Positions 7,052-13,255 of a stretch of 14,828 nucleotides of DNA are shown here, piece after piece. The stretch is from Oscillospiraceae bacterium (GTDB lineage: Bacteria; Bacillota; Clostridia; Oscillospirales; JAKOTC01), in NCBI GenBank assembly GCA_035353335.1, contig DAOPZJ010000062.1, positions 1 to 14,828 on the forward strand, read 5' to 3'. Position 1 is the stretch's first letter. Each line of letters starts with the position of its first letter. Made by a program: the position numbers and the translations under genes. The notes below the pieces were generated by a model. The model was given only the letters and a program-made list of their open reading frames with translations, was not told the origin of the DNA and did no database searches.

Positions 7052-7086
7052 TGTGATATTTCCTATCACGATAATAGGATATCACA
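7052..7086 (-). promoter_or_regulatory. Rrf2-type palindromic operator at the mtaB promoter
   Basis: In plus-strand reading, the left arm TGTGATATTTCCTAT (7052-7066) and right arm ATAGGATATCACA (7074-7086) form an inverted repeat with a 2-base offset. The core is TCCTA (7061-7065), nine bases, TAGGA (7075-7079), the same core and spacing as at iscS (10149-10175) and metY (14739-14757). It overlaps the -10 box and the predicted start of mtaB transcription, so repression is the likely effect. Which protein binds is an inference; the IscR-like gene at 10212-10622 is the candidate. Confidence 0.55.
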
Positions 7087-7098
7087 TAAACCTATCAA
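7071..7098 (-). promoter_or_regulatory. Sigma-A promoter of mtaB
   Basis: On the minus strand, -35 TTGATA (7098-7093), a 16-base spacer and -10 TATTAT (7076-7071). The expected start is near 7064, giving a ~70-base leader. The -10 lies within the palindrome at 7052-7086. Confidence 0.6.
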
Positions 7099-7148
7099 TT
7101 TGCTATGAATATAGTATGAATTTTAGTAATCTTGTTGCGAATCGATTC

Positions 7149-7367
7149 TCAATGAGTATACAACGTCCGAAACTCCCGATTGATTTGTGAAATCTCTTTT
7201 TCTCCGTCAATGTAGGGTTGGTACATCTCCCACGGGTCTCCGAGACCGGTCAGCCCGTCGCAGAGCGTGCAGCCCTCACAGGCGTCGCCGCAGACGTTCA
7301 GCGACCGCTTGATAATCTCAATCCGCGCTTCGCGCGTGGTGTCTTTGATTAAAATGGAATCGGTCAT
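7149..7367 (-). CDS. Small cysteine-rich protein (CX3CX2CX2C), last gene of the isc-mnmA operon
   Basis: A 72-residue protein I cannot assign a function. Its start ATG at 7367 is one base beyond the mnmA stop and has GGAGGG five bases upstream, the strongest ribosome site in the operon. Translation is thus well supported, although the same frame is open further upstream inside mnmA. It has a short charged N-terminal helix (TREARIEIIKRSL), then C26-G-D-A-C30-E-G-C33-T-L-C36 and a C-terminal part with YQPYIDGEKEISQINREF. C26/C30/C33 are spaced like a radical-SAM cluster motif, but the protein is far too small for that barrel. Four close cysteines suggest an Fe-S cluster, zinc or persulfide site. 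From memory, similar short proteins occur in other clostridia. Position after iscS, iscU and mnmA points to sulfur transfer or cluster handling (inference). No membrane segment or signal peptide. Confidence 0.8.
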   Translation of the reverse strand: MTDSILIKDTTREARIEIIKRSLNVCGDACEGCTLCDGLTGLGDPWEMYQPYIDGEKEISQINREFRTLYTH

Positions 7368-7368
7368 G

Positions 7369-8442
7369 TTATCCCTCCATATCGGAACAAATAATGCCCC
7401 CGCCCAATACAATGTCTCTATCGTAAACCACCGCTGCCTGACCGGGCGCGACAGCCCGCTGCGGCTCGTCGAATTCGATGTGTACGCTGTTTTCGCTTGT
7501 TGAAGTGATCGTCGCCCATTGTTCGGGCTGCCGATACCGAATACGCACTTTGGCGCGCAGCTGTTCGGGCGGATATTCATATGCGATCCAGTTGAAGTCC
7601 CCGACATTGAGTTCCTTTTTATAAAGAGTTTCGTCGGACCCGAGGACGACTTCATTTTCTTTCGTCCGCTTTTCGCAGACATACAGCGGCTCCGGCGCAG
7701 AAATCCCCAGCCCTTTGCGCTGACCGATCGTATAGCGGATCAAGCCGCCGTGTTCGCCGAGTGTCTTCCCGTTTGAATCGACAAACCGCCCCGACGGATA
7801 TCGTTTGCCGGTATAGTCCTCGATCACTTTTGAGTAATCGCCGTCGGGCACAAAACAGATGTCCTGGCTGTCCTTTTTACGGGCGTTGCAAAACTCCTGT
7901 TCCTGCGCGATTCGGCGGGTCTCGGTCTTCTCGGTCTTCCCGAGCGGAAACTTCGTGTGCGCAAGCTGTTCCTGCGTCATGGCATATAAGACATAACTCT
8001 GATCCTTGGAAGCATCCAGCGCTTTTTTCAATAGATATCTGCCGCTGCTTTGCTCAATGCGCGCATAATGACCTGTGACGATGCAGTCACACCCGAGTTC
8101 CTTTGCACGTCCATAAAGCCGTTCGAATTTTAAAAACCGGTTGCAGTCGATGCAGGGATTCGGGGTTAACCCACGCTCGTAGGCATCGATGAAACGGTCA
8201 ATCACCTGCGTTTTGAAATCACCGGTAAAATTGAACACATAAAACGGGATACTGAGCCGAAAAGCGACGGAGCGGGCGTCTTCGGCGTCCTCCAGCGAAC
8301 AGCAGGTACTCTCCCGCCCCTCAGCGTCGCCGTCGAATAAGCGCATCATCGCGCCGATGCAGTCATACCCCGCCTGTTTCATCAGATACGCCGCGACGCT
8401 CGAATCGACGCCGCCGCTCATCGCAATCAGCGCTTTGAGCAT
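7369..8442 (-). CDS. mnmA: tRNA-specific 2-thiouridylase MnmA
   Basis: Uses ATP and a persulfide sulfur to make 2-thiouridine at wobble U34 of Lys, Glu and Gln tRNAs. The 357-residue length is normal. The ATP-pyrophosphatase P-loop SGGVDSS is at residues 9-15. The catalytic cysteine is C100 in NPCIDCNRFLKF, and the second, persulfide-accepting cysteine is C196 in SQDICFVPDGDY. TGHYARI (123-129) and the C-terminal beta-barrel region (GQRKGLG, YVCEK, VLGSD) are in order. The ATG abuts the iscU stop with no gap (TAA-ATG), implying translational coupling; GAGGG lies about a dozen bases upstream within iscU. Placement right after iscS and iscU suggests that IscS supplies the sulfur, possibly directly, as no TusA-E relay genes are seen here. 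Confidence 0.96.
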   Translation of the reverse strand: MLKALIAMSGGVDSSVAAYLMKQAGYDCIGAMMRLFDGDAEGRESTCCSLEDAEDARSVAFRLSIPFYVFNFTGDFKTQVIDRFIDAYERGLTPNPCIDCNRFLKFERLYGRAKELGCDCIVTGHYARIEQSSGRYLLKKALDASKDQSYVLYAMTQEQLAHTKFPLGKTEKTETRRIAQEQEFCNARKKDSQDICFVPDGDYSKVIEDYTGKRYPSGRFVDSNGKTLGEHGGLIRYTIGQRKGLGISAPEPLYVCEKRTKENEVVLGSDETLYKKELNVGDFNWIAYEYPPEQLRAKVRIRYRQPEQWATITSTSENSVHIEFDEPQRAVAPGQAAVVYDRDIVLGGGIICSDMEG

Positions 8443-8895
8443 TTAACAACTGCCCTCTTTACACTTGTTATCCTCACAGCAGCCGCAGCTCTCGCAGTCG
8501 GGGAACAGCGTCTTGTCGTAGTCGATGTGGTTTTTGCGGTAGTAGTCCGCGATGGCGGCCTTAATGGCCTCCTCTGCCAGTACCGAACAGTGCAGCTTGT
8601 GCGCGGGCAGCCCGTCAAGCGCCTCCGCAACCGCTTTGTTGGTCAGCGCGAGCGCTTCGGAGAGCGGTTTGCCTTTGATCAACTCGGTCGCCATCGAACT
8701 TGACGCAATTGCCGAGCCGCACCCAAAGGTCTCGAATTTGACGTCGTCGATGTTGTTGTCCTTGATTTTTAAGTAGATTTTCATAATGTCGCCGCACTTG
8801 GCGTTGCCTACTTCGCCGACGCCGTCCGCATTTTCGATAATGCCGACATTCCTCGGATGCTTAAAATGATCCATGACTTTTTCACTGTATAACAT
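8443..8895 (-). CDS. iscU: Fe-S cluster assembly scaffold IscU/NifU-like, with cysteine-rich tail
   Basis: A U-type scaffold on which 2Fe-2S or 4Fe-4S clusters are built from iron and IscS-derived sulfur. The three ligand cysteines are C34 (NAKCGD, with the conserved D36), C59 (FGCGSAIASSSM) and C103 (HKLHCSVLAEEAI). The core fold ends at about residue 125. A C-terminal extension follows with six more cysteines in 17 residues: C134, C137, C139, C140, C145 and C150. It is not the NifU C-terminal domain and could bind metal or an extra cluster. The ATG overlaps the end of iscS by 14 bases, with AAGGA inside iscS as ribosome site; the stop directly precedes mnmA. Part of the iscS-iscU-mnmA-small Cys protein operon. 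Confidence 0.95.
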   Translation of the reverse strand: MLYSEKVMDHFKHPRNVGIIENADGVGEVGNAKCGDIMKIYLKIKDNNIDDVKFETFGCGSAIASSSMATELIKGKPLSEALALTNKAVAEALDGLPAHKLHCSVLAEEAIKAAIADYYRKNHIDYDKTLFPDCESCGCCEDNKCKEGSC

Positions 8896-10072
8896 ATGGT
8901 TTTTTTCCTTCTTTCAAATCGCGCCAAACCGGAGACATGTTTCTCAAATACTCCACAACCTCCGGTACTTTTTCAATGATGTAATCGGCCTGTTCTTCGT
9001 TGTTTTCGTCGCCGAGTGAGAGGCGCAGCGACCCGTGGGCGATCTCGTGCGGCCGTCCGATGGCAAGCAGCACATGGCTCGGGTCGAGCGATCCCGACGT
9101 GCAGGCCGAACCCGACGAAGCCATAATGCCCTGTTCGTCAAGAAGCAGCAGCAGCGATTCGCCCTCGATGCCCTCAAAGCACACATTGACGTTTCCGGGC
9201 AGCCGTTTGACCGCGTCACCGTTTAAAATCGTGTGCGGAATTTTTAAAAGTCCTGCGATGATCTTATCTCGCAGCGCCGTCAGTTTCGCGGTATTTTCAT
9301 CGATATGGGCGCAGGCCTCGTCAAACGCCGCTGCCATTCCGGCGATTGCGGGCAAATTTTCGGTGCCCGCCCGCTTGCCGCGTTCCTGTGCGCCGCCCTC
9401 GATCAGGTTCACCAGCGGGATACCTTTTTTCACAACCAGCGCCCCGACCCCTTTCGGGCCGTAGAACTTGTGCGCCGACAGCGAGAGCATATCGATATTT
9501 TCCTTGACCACGTCGATGTGCAGATGCCCCGCAGCTTGTACCGCGTCGGTGTGAAACAAAACGCCCTTGTCGCGGCAGATTTTCCCGATCTCGGCAATCG
9601 GCTGAATGGTTCCGATTTCGTTATTGGCGTACATCACCGTCACCAGACAGGTGTCCGGACGGATGGCGGCCTCAACTTCTTCGGGTATTACGATTCCGTT
9701 TTCATGTACATCGAGCAGCGTGATCTCGTACCCCTGCTTTTTCAGCTTTTCGAGGGTGTGCAACACCGCATGGTGCTCAAACGCCGTCGAAACGATGTGC
9801 TTTTTATTCTTTTTAGCTCCGATTGCAGCGGCCGATAAAATGGCCTGGTTGTCGGCTTCGCTGCCGCCCGAGGTAAAATAAATTTCTTTTGCCTCGCACC
9901 CGAGGTTTCTTGCCATGCTCTCTCTGGCGCTCCAGAGCGCCTCCGCGGCCTCCTGCCCTGCCGAATGCAAACTCGACGGGTTGCCGTAGACCCGGTCAAA
10001 ATACGGCATCATAACCTCTATTGCCGAACGGCTCGTTTTGGTGGTCGCCGCGTTGTCCGCATAAACTCTCAT
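8882..10072 (-). CDS. iscS: Cysteine desulfurase IscS/NifS
   Basis: A PLP enzyme of aminotransferase class V that takes sulfur from L-cysteine, leaving alanine and an enzyme-bound persulfide. 396 residues, full length. The PLP lysine is K202 in LSLSAHKFYGPKGVGAL, the base histidine is in the AFEHHAVL segment (H100/H101), and the persulfide cysteine is C324 in SSGSACTSGSLDPSHVL. That last sequence is the group I (IscS/NifS) type with a long mobile loop. It is the first gene of the operon and supplies sulfur to IscU and MnmA encoded downstream. ATG 10072 has only a distant AGGGA (~14 bases), so initiation may be modest or structure-dependent. It is transcribed from its own promoter, whose -35 box sits in the centre of an Rrf2-type palindrome. 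Confidence 0.96.
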   Translation of the reverse strand: MRVYADNAATTKTSRSAIEVMMPYFDRVYGNPSSLHSAGQEAAEALWSARESMARNLGCEAKEIYFTSGGSEADNQAILSAAAIGAKKNKKHIVSTAFEHHAVLHTLEKLKKQGYEITLLDVHENGIVIPEEVEAAIRPDTCLVTVMYANNEIGTIQPIAEIGKICRDKGVLFHTDAVQAAGHLHIDVVKENIDMLSLSAHKFYGPKGVGALVVKKGIPLVNLIEGGAQERGKRAGTENLPAIAGMAAAFDEACAHIDENTAKLTALRDKIIAGLLKIPHTILNGDAVKRLPGNVNVCFEGIEGESLLLLLDEQGIMASSGSACTSGSLDPSHVLLAIGRPHEIAHGSLRLSLGDENNEEQADYIIEKVPEVVEYLRNMSPVWRDLKEGKKPYVIQ

Positions 10073-10103
10073 GATTTATTATCAGTCCCTGTTTTTATCT
10101 TTT

Positions 10104-10132
10104 CCGAAGTCCTAATCTGTACCGCTTCGGTA
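10104..10132 (-). other. Alternative hairpins at the 5' end of the iscS leader
   Basis: On the minus-strand transcript, TACCG (10132-10128) can pair with CGGTA (10124-10120), or CCGAAG (10130-10125) can pair with CTTCGG (10109-10104). The two stems share bases and exclude each other. They begin at the predicted transcription start. I see no known RNA family, and the function is unknown. Confidence 0.3.
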
Positions 10133-10137
10133 TATTT

Positions 10138-10166
10138 ATAATAACACTTATATCCTACTATGTCAA
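10138..10166 (-). promoter_or_regulatory. Sigma-A promoter of iscS-iscU-mnmA operon
   Basis: On the minus strand, consensus -35 TTGACA (10166-10161), 17-base spacer and -10 TATTAT (10143-10138). The predicted start near 10131 gives a ~60-base leader. It lies downstream of iscR, so the operon can be transcribed independently of iscR. Confidence 0.8.
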
Positions 10167-10175
10167 TAGGATATA
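10149..10175 (-). promoter_or_regulatory. Rrf2/IscR-type operator centred on the iscS -35 box
   Basis: A perfect inverted repeat, TATATCCTA (10149-10157), nine bases, TAGGATATA (10167-10175). The nine-base centre contains the -35 hexamer. A protein bound here would exclude RNA polymerase. The IscR-like gene ends ~40 bases away, and the same core occurs at the metY and mtaB promoters. Confidence 0.7.
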
Positions 10176-10187
10176 TAAAAATTTTTT

Positions 10188-10208
10188 ATCCGCCTATATA
10201 AGGCGGAT
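10188..10208 (-). terminator. Hairpin after iscR, probable terminator
   Basis: Arms ATCCGCCT (10188-10195) and AGGCGGAT (10201-10208) with a 5-base loop lie directly after the iscR stop (10214-10212). On the minus strand the hairpin is followed by six A and then five U, so the U-tract is slightly displaced from an ideal intrinsic terminator. Confidence 0.55.
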
Positions 10209-10211
10209 ATT

Positions 10212-10622
10212 TTAAACCTTACCGTCCAACACATCCCGCAGCGTGACGCTGTCCAAATAATTGTTGACAACGCTTTCGAGTTTGACCCACACCGGCAGCG
10301 ACAGGCAGTCAGCCGCGCGTTCACAGCGTGCGGTGCCGCACTCCAAACAGACGACCGGCGCAATCGACCCCTCGGTCAGTCGAATAATCGACCCGACGGT
10401 GTATTCCTCAGGCGTTCTGGCAAGGCGGTAACCGCCATCCTTGCCGCGTGAGCTCTCGACCATTCCGGCTTTGTTTAACATCGCCACAATGGCCTCGAGA
10501 TACTTGACGGAAATATCCTGCCGCTCCGAAATCCGTTTCAGCGAGACAAACCCGTCGCCGATATGCTGCGCAAGGTCGAGCATCAGGCGAATTGCATACC
10601 GCCCTTTCGTAGAGATCATCAT
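10212..10622 (-). CDS. iscR: Rrf2-family transcriptional regulator, IscR-like
   Basis: A 136-residue winged-helix regulator. The N-terminal MISTKGRYAIRLMLDLA, the recognition helix around ISVKYLEAIVAMLNKAGMV and the wing SSRGKDGGYRLAR are typical of Rrf2/IscR/CymR proteins. In the usual Fe-S binding segment there are four cysteines: C92, C95, C100 and C106 (E. coli IscR uses C92, C98, C104 and a histidine). An Fe-S cluster is therefore likely, unlike the cysteine-poor CymR type. Tandem ATGs at 10622 and 10619; GGGGAG lies 12 bases before the first. It is preceded 41 bases away by tcdA and may share its transcript. It is followed by a hairpin and then by the palindrome on the iscS promoter. 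It is the natural candidate to bind the three TCCTA-N9-TAGG sites of the window. Whether it senses clusters or cysteine status cannot be told here. Confidence 0.9.
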   Translation of the reverse strand: MMISTKGRYAIRLMLDLAQHIGDGFVSLKRISERQDISVKYLEAIVAMLNKAGMVESSRGKDGGYRLARTPEEYTVGSIIRLTEGSIAPVVCLECGTARCERAADCLSLPVWVKLESVVNNYLDSVTLRDVLDGKV

Positions 10623-10663
10623 TTTGAATCATCACTCCCCTTCGCAATTTATGATGAATCGAT

Positions 10664-11440
10664 TTATTCTTTTAAGCGCTGTTTCGCATCATACCCGATC
10701 AAATCCCTGACGACAACGGATGCAATCAACAGTCCTGCCGCAGGCGGCACAAACGCGTTCGAGGCCGGGATATCGCGGCGCTGCGTGCATTTTCGCACGG
10801 TCCCCGGCGGGCAGACACAGTGTTTCAGGCAGCTCGTCGACTCGTCTTCATAAGGGCGTATCGGCAGTTCCTCGGAATAGAGCACCTTGAGCTTTTTAAC
10901 GCCGCGCTTTCGCAGTTCCAGCCGCATCACCCGCGCCAGCGGGCAGGTTTTGGTCTCTGAGATGTCCGCAATCCGCAGCATGGTCGGGTCGACTTTATTG
11001 CCCGTGCCCATCGACGAAATCACCGGAGTCCCGGCGGCTTGCGCCCGCATGATAATTTCGAGCTTGCCCGTCACGGTGTCGATGGCATCAATCACATAGT
11101 CATACTGCGAAAAATCGAATTGACCTGCGGTATCGGGCAGGAAAAAGCACTGATATTTATGCACAACCGCTTTCGGATTGATGTCTAAAATCCGCTCCTC
11201 GGCCACGTCCACTTTATATTTCCCCACGGTTTTATGCGTCGCGATAATCTGACGGTTCAGGTTGGTCAGACAGACCCTGTCGTCGTCGATCAGGTCAAAA
11301 GTCCCGACCCCGCTGCGCGCCAGCGCCTCGACGACATAGCCGCCCACACCGCCGATGCCGAATACGGCAACGCGGCTCTGCGCCAGCTTCTCCATGGCCT
11401 CTTTGCCGAAAATCATTTGGGTTCTCGAAAACTGATCCAC
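10664..11440 (-). CDS. tcdA: tRNA threonylcarbamoyladenosine dehydratase TcdA (CsdL)
   Basis: An E1-like (ThiF/MoeB/HesA) ATP-dependent enzyme that cyclises t6A at position 37 of ANN-decoding tRNAs to ct6A. 258 residues, normal for TcdA. The nucleotide-binding G28-I-G-G-V-G33 and the E1 motif LTNLNRQ (58-64) are present, and D120/D121 lie in the VIDAIDTVTGK segment. A cysteine-rich C-terminal stretch typical of the clostridial form, C204, C208, C210, C218 (CLKHCVCPPGTVRKC), may bind metal. The GTG start at 11440 has AAGGGG nine bases upstream. It sits just upstream of iscR in the same direction. This fits known biology: in E. coli, ct6A formation depends on the sulfur proteins CsdA and CsdE, so TcdA genes are commonly associated with cysteine desulfurases. 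Confidence 0.93.
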   Translation of the reverse strand: MDQFSRTQMIFGKEAMEKLAQSRVAVFGIGGVGGYVVEALARSGVGTFDLIDDDRVCLTNLNRQIIATHKTVGKYKVDVAEERILDINPKAVVHKYQCFFLPDTAGQFDFSQYDYVIDAIDTVTGKLEIIMRAQAAGTPVISSMGTGNKVDPTMLRIADISETKTCPLARVMRLELRKRGVKKLKVLYSEELPIRPYEDESTSCLKHCVCPPGTVRKCTQRRDIPASNAFVPPAAGLLIASVVVRDLIGYDAKQRLKE

Positions 11441-11476
11441 CCTGTCGTCCCCTTAATAGAAATTGGTAGTGCGTTT

Positions 11477-11530
11477 GTCATCCTCGAGCGAAAAGCGTTT
11501 CTTCGTAACGCTCTGATCGAAGGATCTCGG
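11477..11530. repeat. Intergenic REP-like palindromic repeat
   Basis: Nested inverted repeats: outer ATCCT-CGA (11480-11487) with TCGA-AGGAT (11517-11525), inner AGCGTT (11494-11499) with AACGCT (11507-11512). The outer motif (GTCATCCT...GAAGGATCTCGG) resembles a dispersed intergenic repeat that I recall from many bacterial genomes. It fills most of the gap between the HD-domain gene and tcdA. Confidence 0.55.
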
Positions 11531-11572
11531 ACTTATGGGGCTGCATTCCGACGACCCCTCTTACCTATTCCT

Positions 11573-12130
11573 TCAATTTACCGCATCGCTTGCGCGCACC
11601 GCTAAAATGGTCTTCCCGATCAAATCATCCAGTTCCCACCCGAGCATCGCCGCGCCCTGCTCAATGACCTCGCGCGAGCAGCCCGCCGCGAACTTTTTAT
11701 CTTTGAATTTCTTTTTCACCGACGAGACCTCGAGATCGGACACGCTTTTCGACGGCCGCATCACAGCCGCCGCGCCGATCAGTCCCGTCAGTTCGTCCAC
11801 CGCAAACAGCACTTTTTCCATCTGATGCTCGGGCTTGATGTCGACGGTAATCCCGTAACAATGGCTTGCACAGGCGCGGATCGTGCGCTCGTCGACGCCG
11901 TTTTCGCGCATGATCTCCTGGCTTTTAATGCAGTGCTGTTCGGGAAACTGTTCAAAATCGAGATCGTGCAGCAATCCGACCACCGCCCAGAATTCTTTTT
12001 CGTCACCGTAACCGAGTTCTTCGGCATACCACCGCATCACATCTTCGAGTATTCGCGAATGCAGAAGATGAAATTCGCCTTGATTATATTTCGTGAGCAG
12101 TTCCCACGCTTGTTGTCTGGTATAAGGCAT
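11573..12130 (-). CDS. HD-domain metal-dependent hydrolase
   Basis: A 185-residue single HD domain protein (Pfam HD). Candidate metal ligands in order are H21/H24 (EFHLLHSRIL), H55-D56 (GLLHDLDF), H66 and H90, and D112 (FAVDELTGLIGA). Late conserved-looking blocks are MRPSKSVSDLE, SSVKKKFKDKKFAAGCSRE and GWELDDLIGKTILAVR. From memory it matches a clostridial family of the same size usually annotated only as HD-domain or hydrolase; substrate unknown, possibly a nucleotide or phosphoester. The start is ATG 12130 with GAGAGG nine bases upstream. The frame is open to an ATG at 12181, but that extension would translate the terminator hairpin of the upstream operon. Its neighbours (cysK upstream, tcdA downstream) suggest no specific role. 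Confidence 0.85.
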   Translation of the reverse strand: MPYTRQQAWELLTKYNQGEFHLLHSRILEDVMRWYAEELGYGDEKEFWAVVGLLHDLDFEQFPEQHCIKSQEIMRENGVDERTIRACASHCYGITVDIKPEHQMEKVLFAVDELTGLIGAAAVMRPSKSVSDLEVSSVKKKFKDKKFAAGCSREVIEQGAAMLGWELDDLIGKTILAVRASDAVN

Positions 12131-12166
12131 TTTAAAAATCCTCTCAATCACAATTTCGGTGAAAAA

Positions 12167-12192
12167 GCCATGGGCGGTCACCCGTCCATGGC
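12167..12192 (-). terminator. Intrinsic terminator of the metY-cysK operon
   Basis: Arms GCCATGG (12167-12173) and CCATGGC (12186-12192) plus an inner CGG/CCG after one mismatch. On the minus strand the stem is followed by TTTTTC. It lies about 110 bases after cysK, with a REP-like repeat in between. Confidence 0.75.
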
Positions 12193-12195
12193 TAT

Positions 12196-12224
12196 ATTTT
12201 ACACGGTTTTTTGAATTCTGTAAA
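12196..12224 (-). promoter_or_regulatory. Candidate promoter of the HD-domain gene
   Basis: On the minus strand, TTTACA (12224-12219), a 17-base spacer and TAAAAT (12201-12196). The predicted start (~12189) falls inside the first arm of the terminator hairpin. Transcripts from here could not form the full stem, while those coming from cysK could. Confidence 0.45.
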
Positions 12225-12233
12225 TATCGCTTT

Positions 12234-12295
12234 GTAGGGGCGATTCACAAACGCCCGTTAATACCACCTTGCGGGCGATTATGAATCGCCCCTAC
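12234..12295. repeat. REP-like palindrome downstream of cysK
   Basis: Outer arms GTAGGGGCGATTCA (12234-12247) and TGAATCGCCCCTAC (12282-12295) are perfectly complementary over 14 bp. Inside, GCCCG (12253-12257) pairs with CGGGC (12272-12276). From memory, GTAGGGGCGATTC-type palindromes are common dispersed intergenic elements in clostridial and other genomes. No coding capacity. Confidence 0.65.
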
Positions 12296-12300
12296 GGTAT

Positions 12301-13233
12301 TCATTCCGAAAACAACGGTGTGGACAAATACCGTTCGCCGGTGTCGGCCAACAACGCCACAATCACCTTGCCCTTGTTCTCGGGTCTCTGCGCCAATTTG
12401 GCGGCCGCCCAGACCGCGGCGCCGGAAGAGATGCCGACTAACACCCCGTCGGTTTTGCCGACTTCTTTGCCCGTTGCAAACGCATCGTCGTTTTCGACCG
12501 TGATAATCTCGTCGTAGATTTTGGTGTTCAACACCGCAGGGACAAAGCCCGCGCCGATACCCTGAATCTTATGCGAACCCGCAACGCCGGTCGAGAGCAC
12601 CGGAGAAGCCGCGGGCTCGACCGCGACGATTTTGACGGACGGCTTCTTGGATTTCAGATATTCGCCGACGCCGGTGATCGTGCCGCCGGTTCCGACACCC
12701 GCGACAAAAATGTCGACTTCGCCTGCGGTGTCCTCCCAAATCTCGGGGCCGGTAGTGGCACGGTGAATCGCCGGGTTTGCGGGGTTATCAAACTGTCCCG
12801 GGATAAAACTGTTCGGGATTTCTTTCGCCAGCTCATCCGCCTTTGCGATTGCGCCCTTCATACCCTTTGCGCCTTCGGTCAGCACGATCTCAGCCCCGTA
12901 GGCCTTGATCAGGTTTCTGCGCTCAACCGACATGGTCTCGGGCATCGTGAGGATGATTCGATAACCCCTCGCCGCCGCGACCGCCGCAAGCCCGATACCG
13001 GTGTTGCCGCTGGTCGGCTCGATGATGACCGAGCCCTTTTTCAGCCCGCCCTTTGCCTCCGCATCGTCGATCATGGCTTTTGCGATGCGGTCTTTGACGC
13101 TGCCCGCCGGGTTGAAATATTCGAGTTTCACAATCAGTTTTGCATTGAGCCCGTGGGCTTTTTCATATCCGCCGAGTTCCAGCAGCGGTGTTTTCCCGAT
13201 CAACTGATCGATGGTTTGATAAATTTTTGACAT
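12301..13233 (-). CDS. cysK: Cysteine synthase A (O-acetylserine sulfhydrylase)
   Basis: A PLP enzyme joining O-acetylserine and sulfide to give L-cysteine. 310 residues, typical length. The PLP lysine is K47 in NPAGSVKDRIA, the substrate loop is T74-SGNTG79, the phosphate loop is G181-TGGT185, and a PLP ring-contacting serine lies in GISSGAA (268-273). The C-terminus RYLSTPLFSE is nearly the standard CysK end. ATG 13233 has AAGGAGAT seven bases upstream, an excellent site. It starts 22 bases after metY and is cotranscribed with it from the promoter at 14724-14752. It supplies the cysteine consumed by IscS encoded nearby. In bacilli CysK also acts as co-repressor with the Rrf2 protein CymR; whether anything similar holds here is open. 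Confidence 0.96.
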   Translation of the reverse strand: MSKIYQTIDQLIGKTPLLELGGYEKAHGLNAKLIVKLEYFNPAGSVKDRIAKAMIDDAEAKGGLKKGSVIIEPTSGNTGIGLAAVAAARGYRIILTMPETMSVERRNLIKAYGAEIVLTEGAKGMKGAIAKADELAKEIPNSFIPGQFDNPANPAIHRATTGPEIWEDTAGEVDIFVAGVGTGGTITGVGEYLKSKKPSVKIVAVEPAASPVLSTGVAGSHKIQGIGAGFVPAVLNTKIYDEIITVENDDAFATGKEVGKTDGVLVGISSGAAVWAAAKLAQRPENKGKVIVALLADTGERYLSTPLFSE

Positions 13234-13255
13234 AATAATGATCTCCTTGCTGCGA

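Noticed and set aside
6468..7190. Long plus-strand open frame (240 codons) opposite mtaB
   Set aside because: It is antisense to a clear MtaB, has no family resemblance and contains the mtaB promoter; it is a shadow of biased codon use.
7368..7682. Upstream extension of the small cysteine-rich protein inside mnmA
   Set aside because: The extension overlaps conserved mnmA codons out of frame, and a strong ribosome site stands directly before ATG 7367.
12131..12181. Longer start for the HD-domain protein at 12181
   Set aside because: It would translate the terminator hairpin; ATG 12130 has a good ribosome site and matches the family's usual N-terminus as I recall it.
11477..12295. CRISPR array
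   Set aside because: The palindromes differ from each other and are not repeated with regular spacers; no cas genes are present.
12571..13230. Plus-strand open frame (219 codons) opposite cysK
   Set aside because: Exact antisense of a complete cysteine synthase; arginine-rich, low-complexity translation with no recognisable domain.
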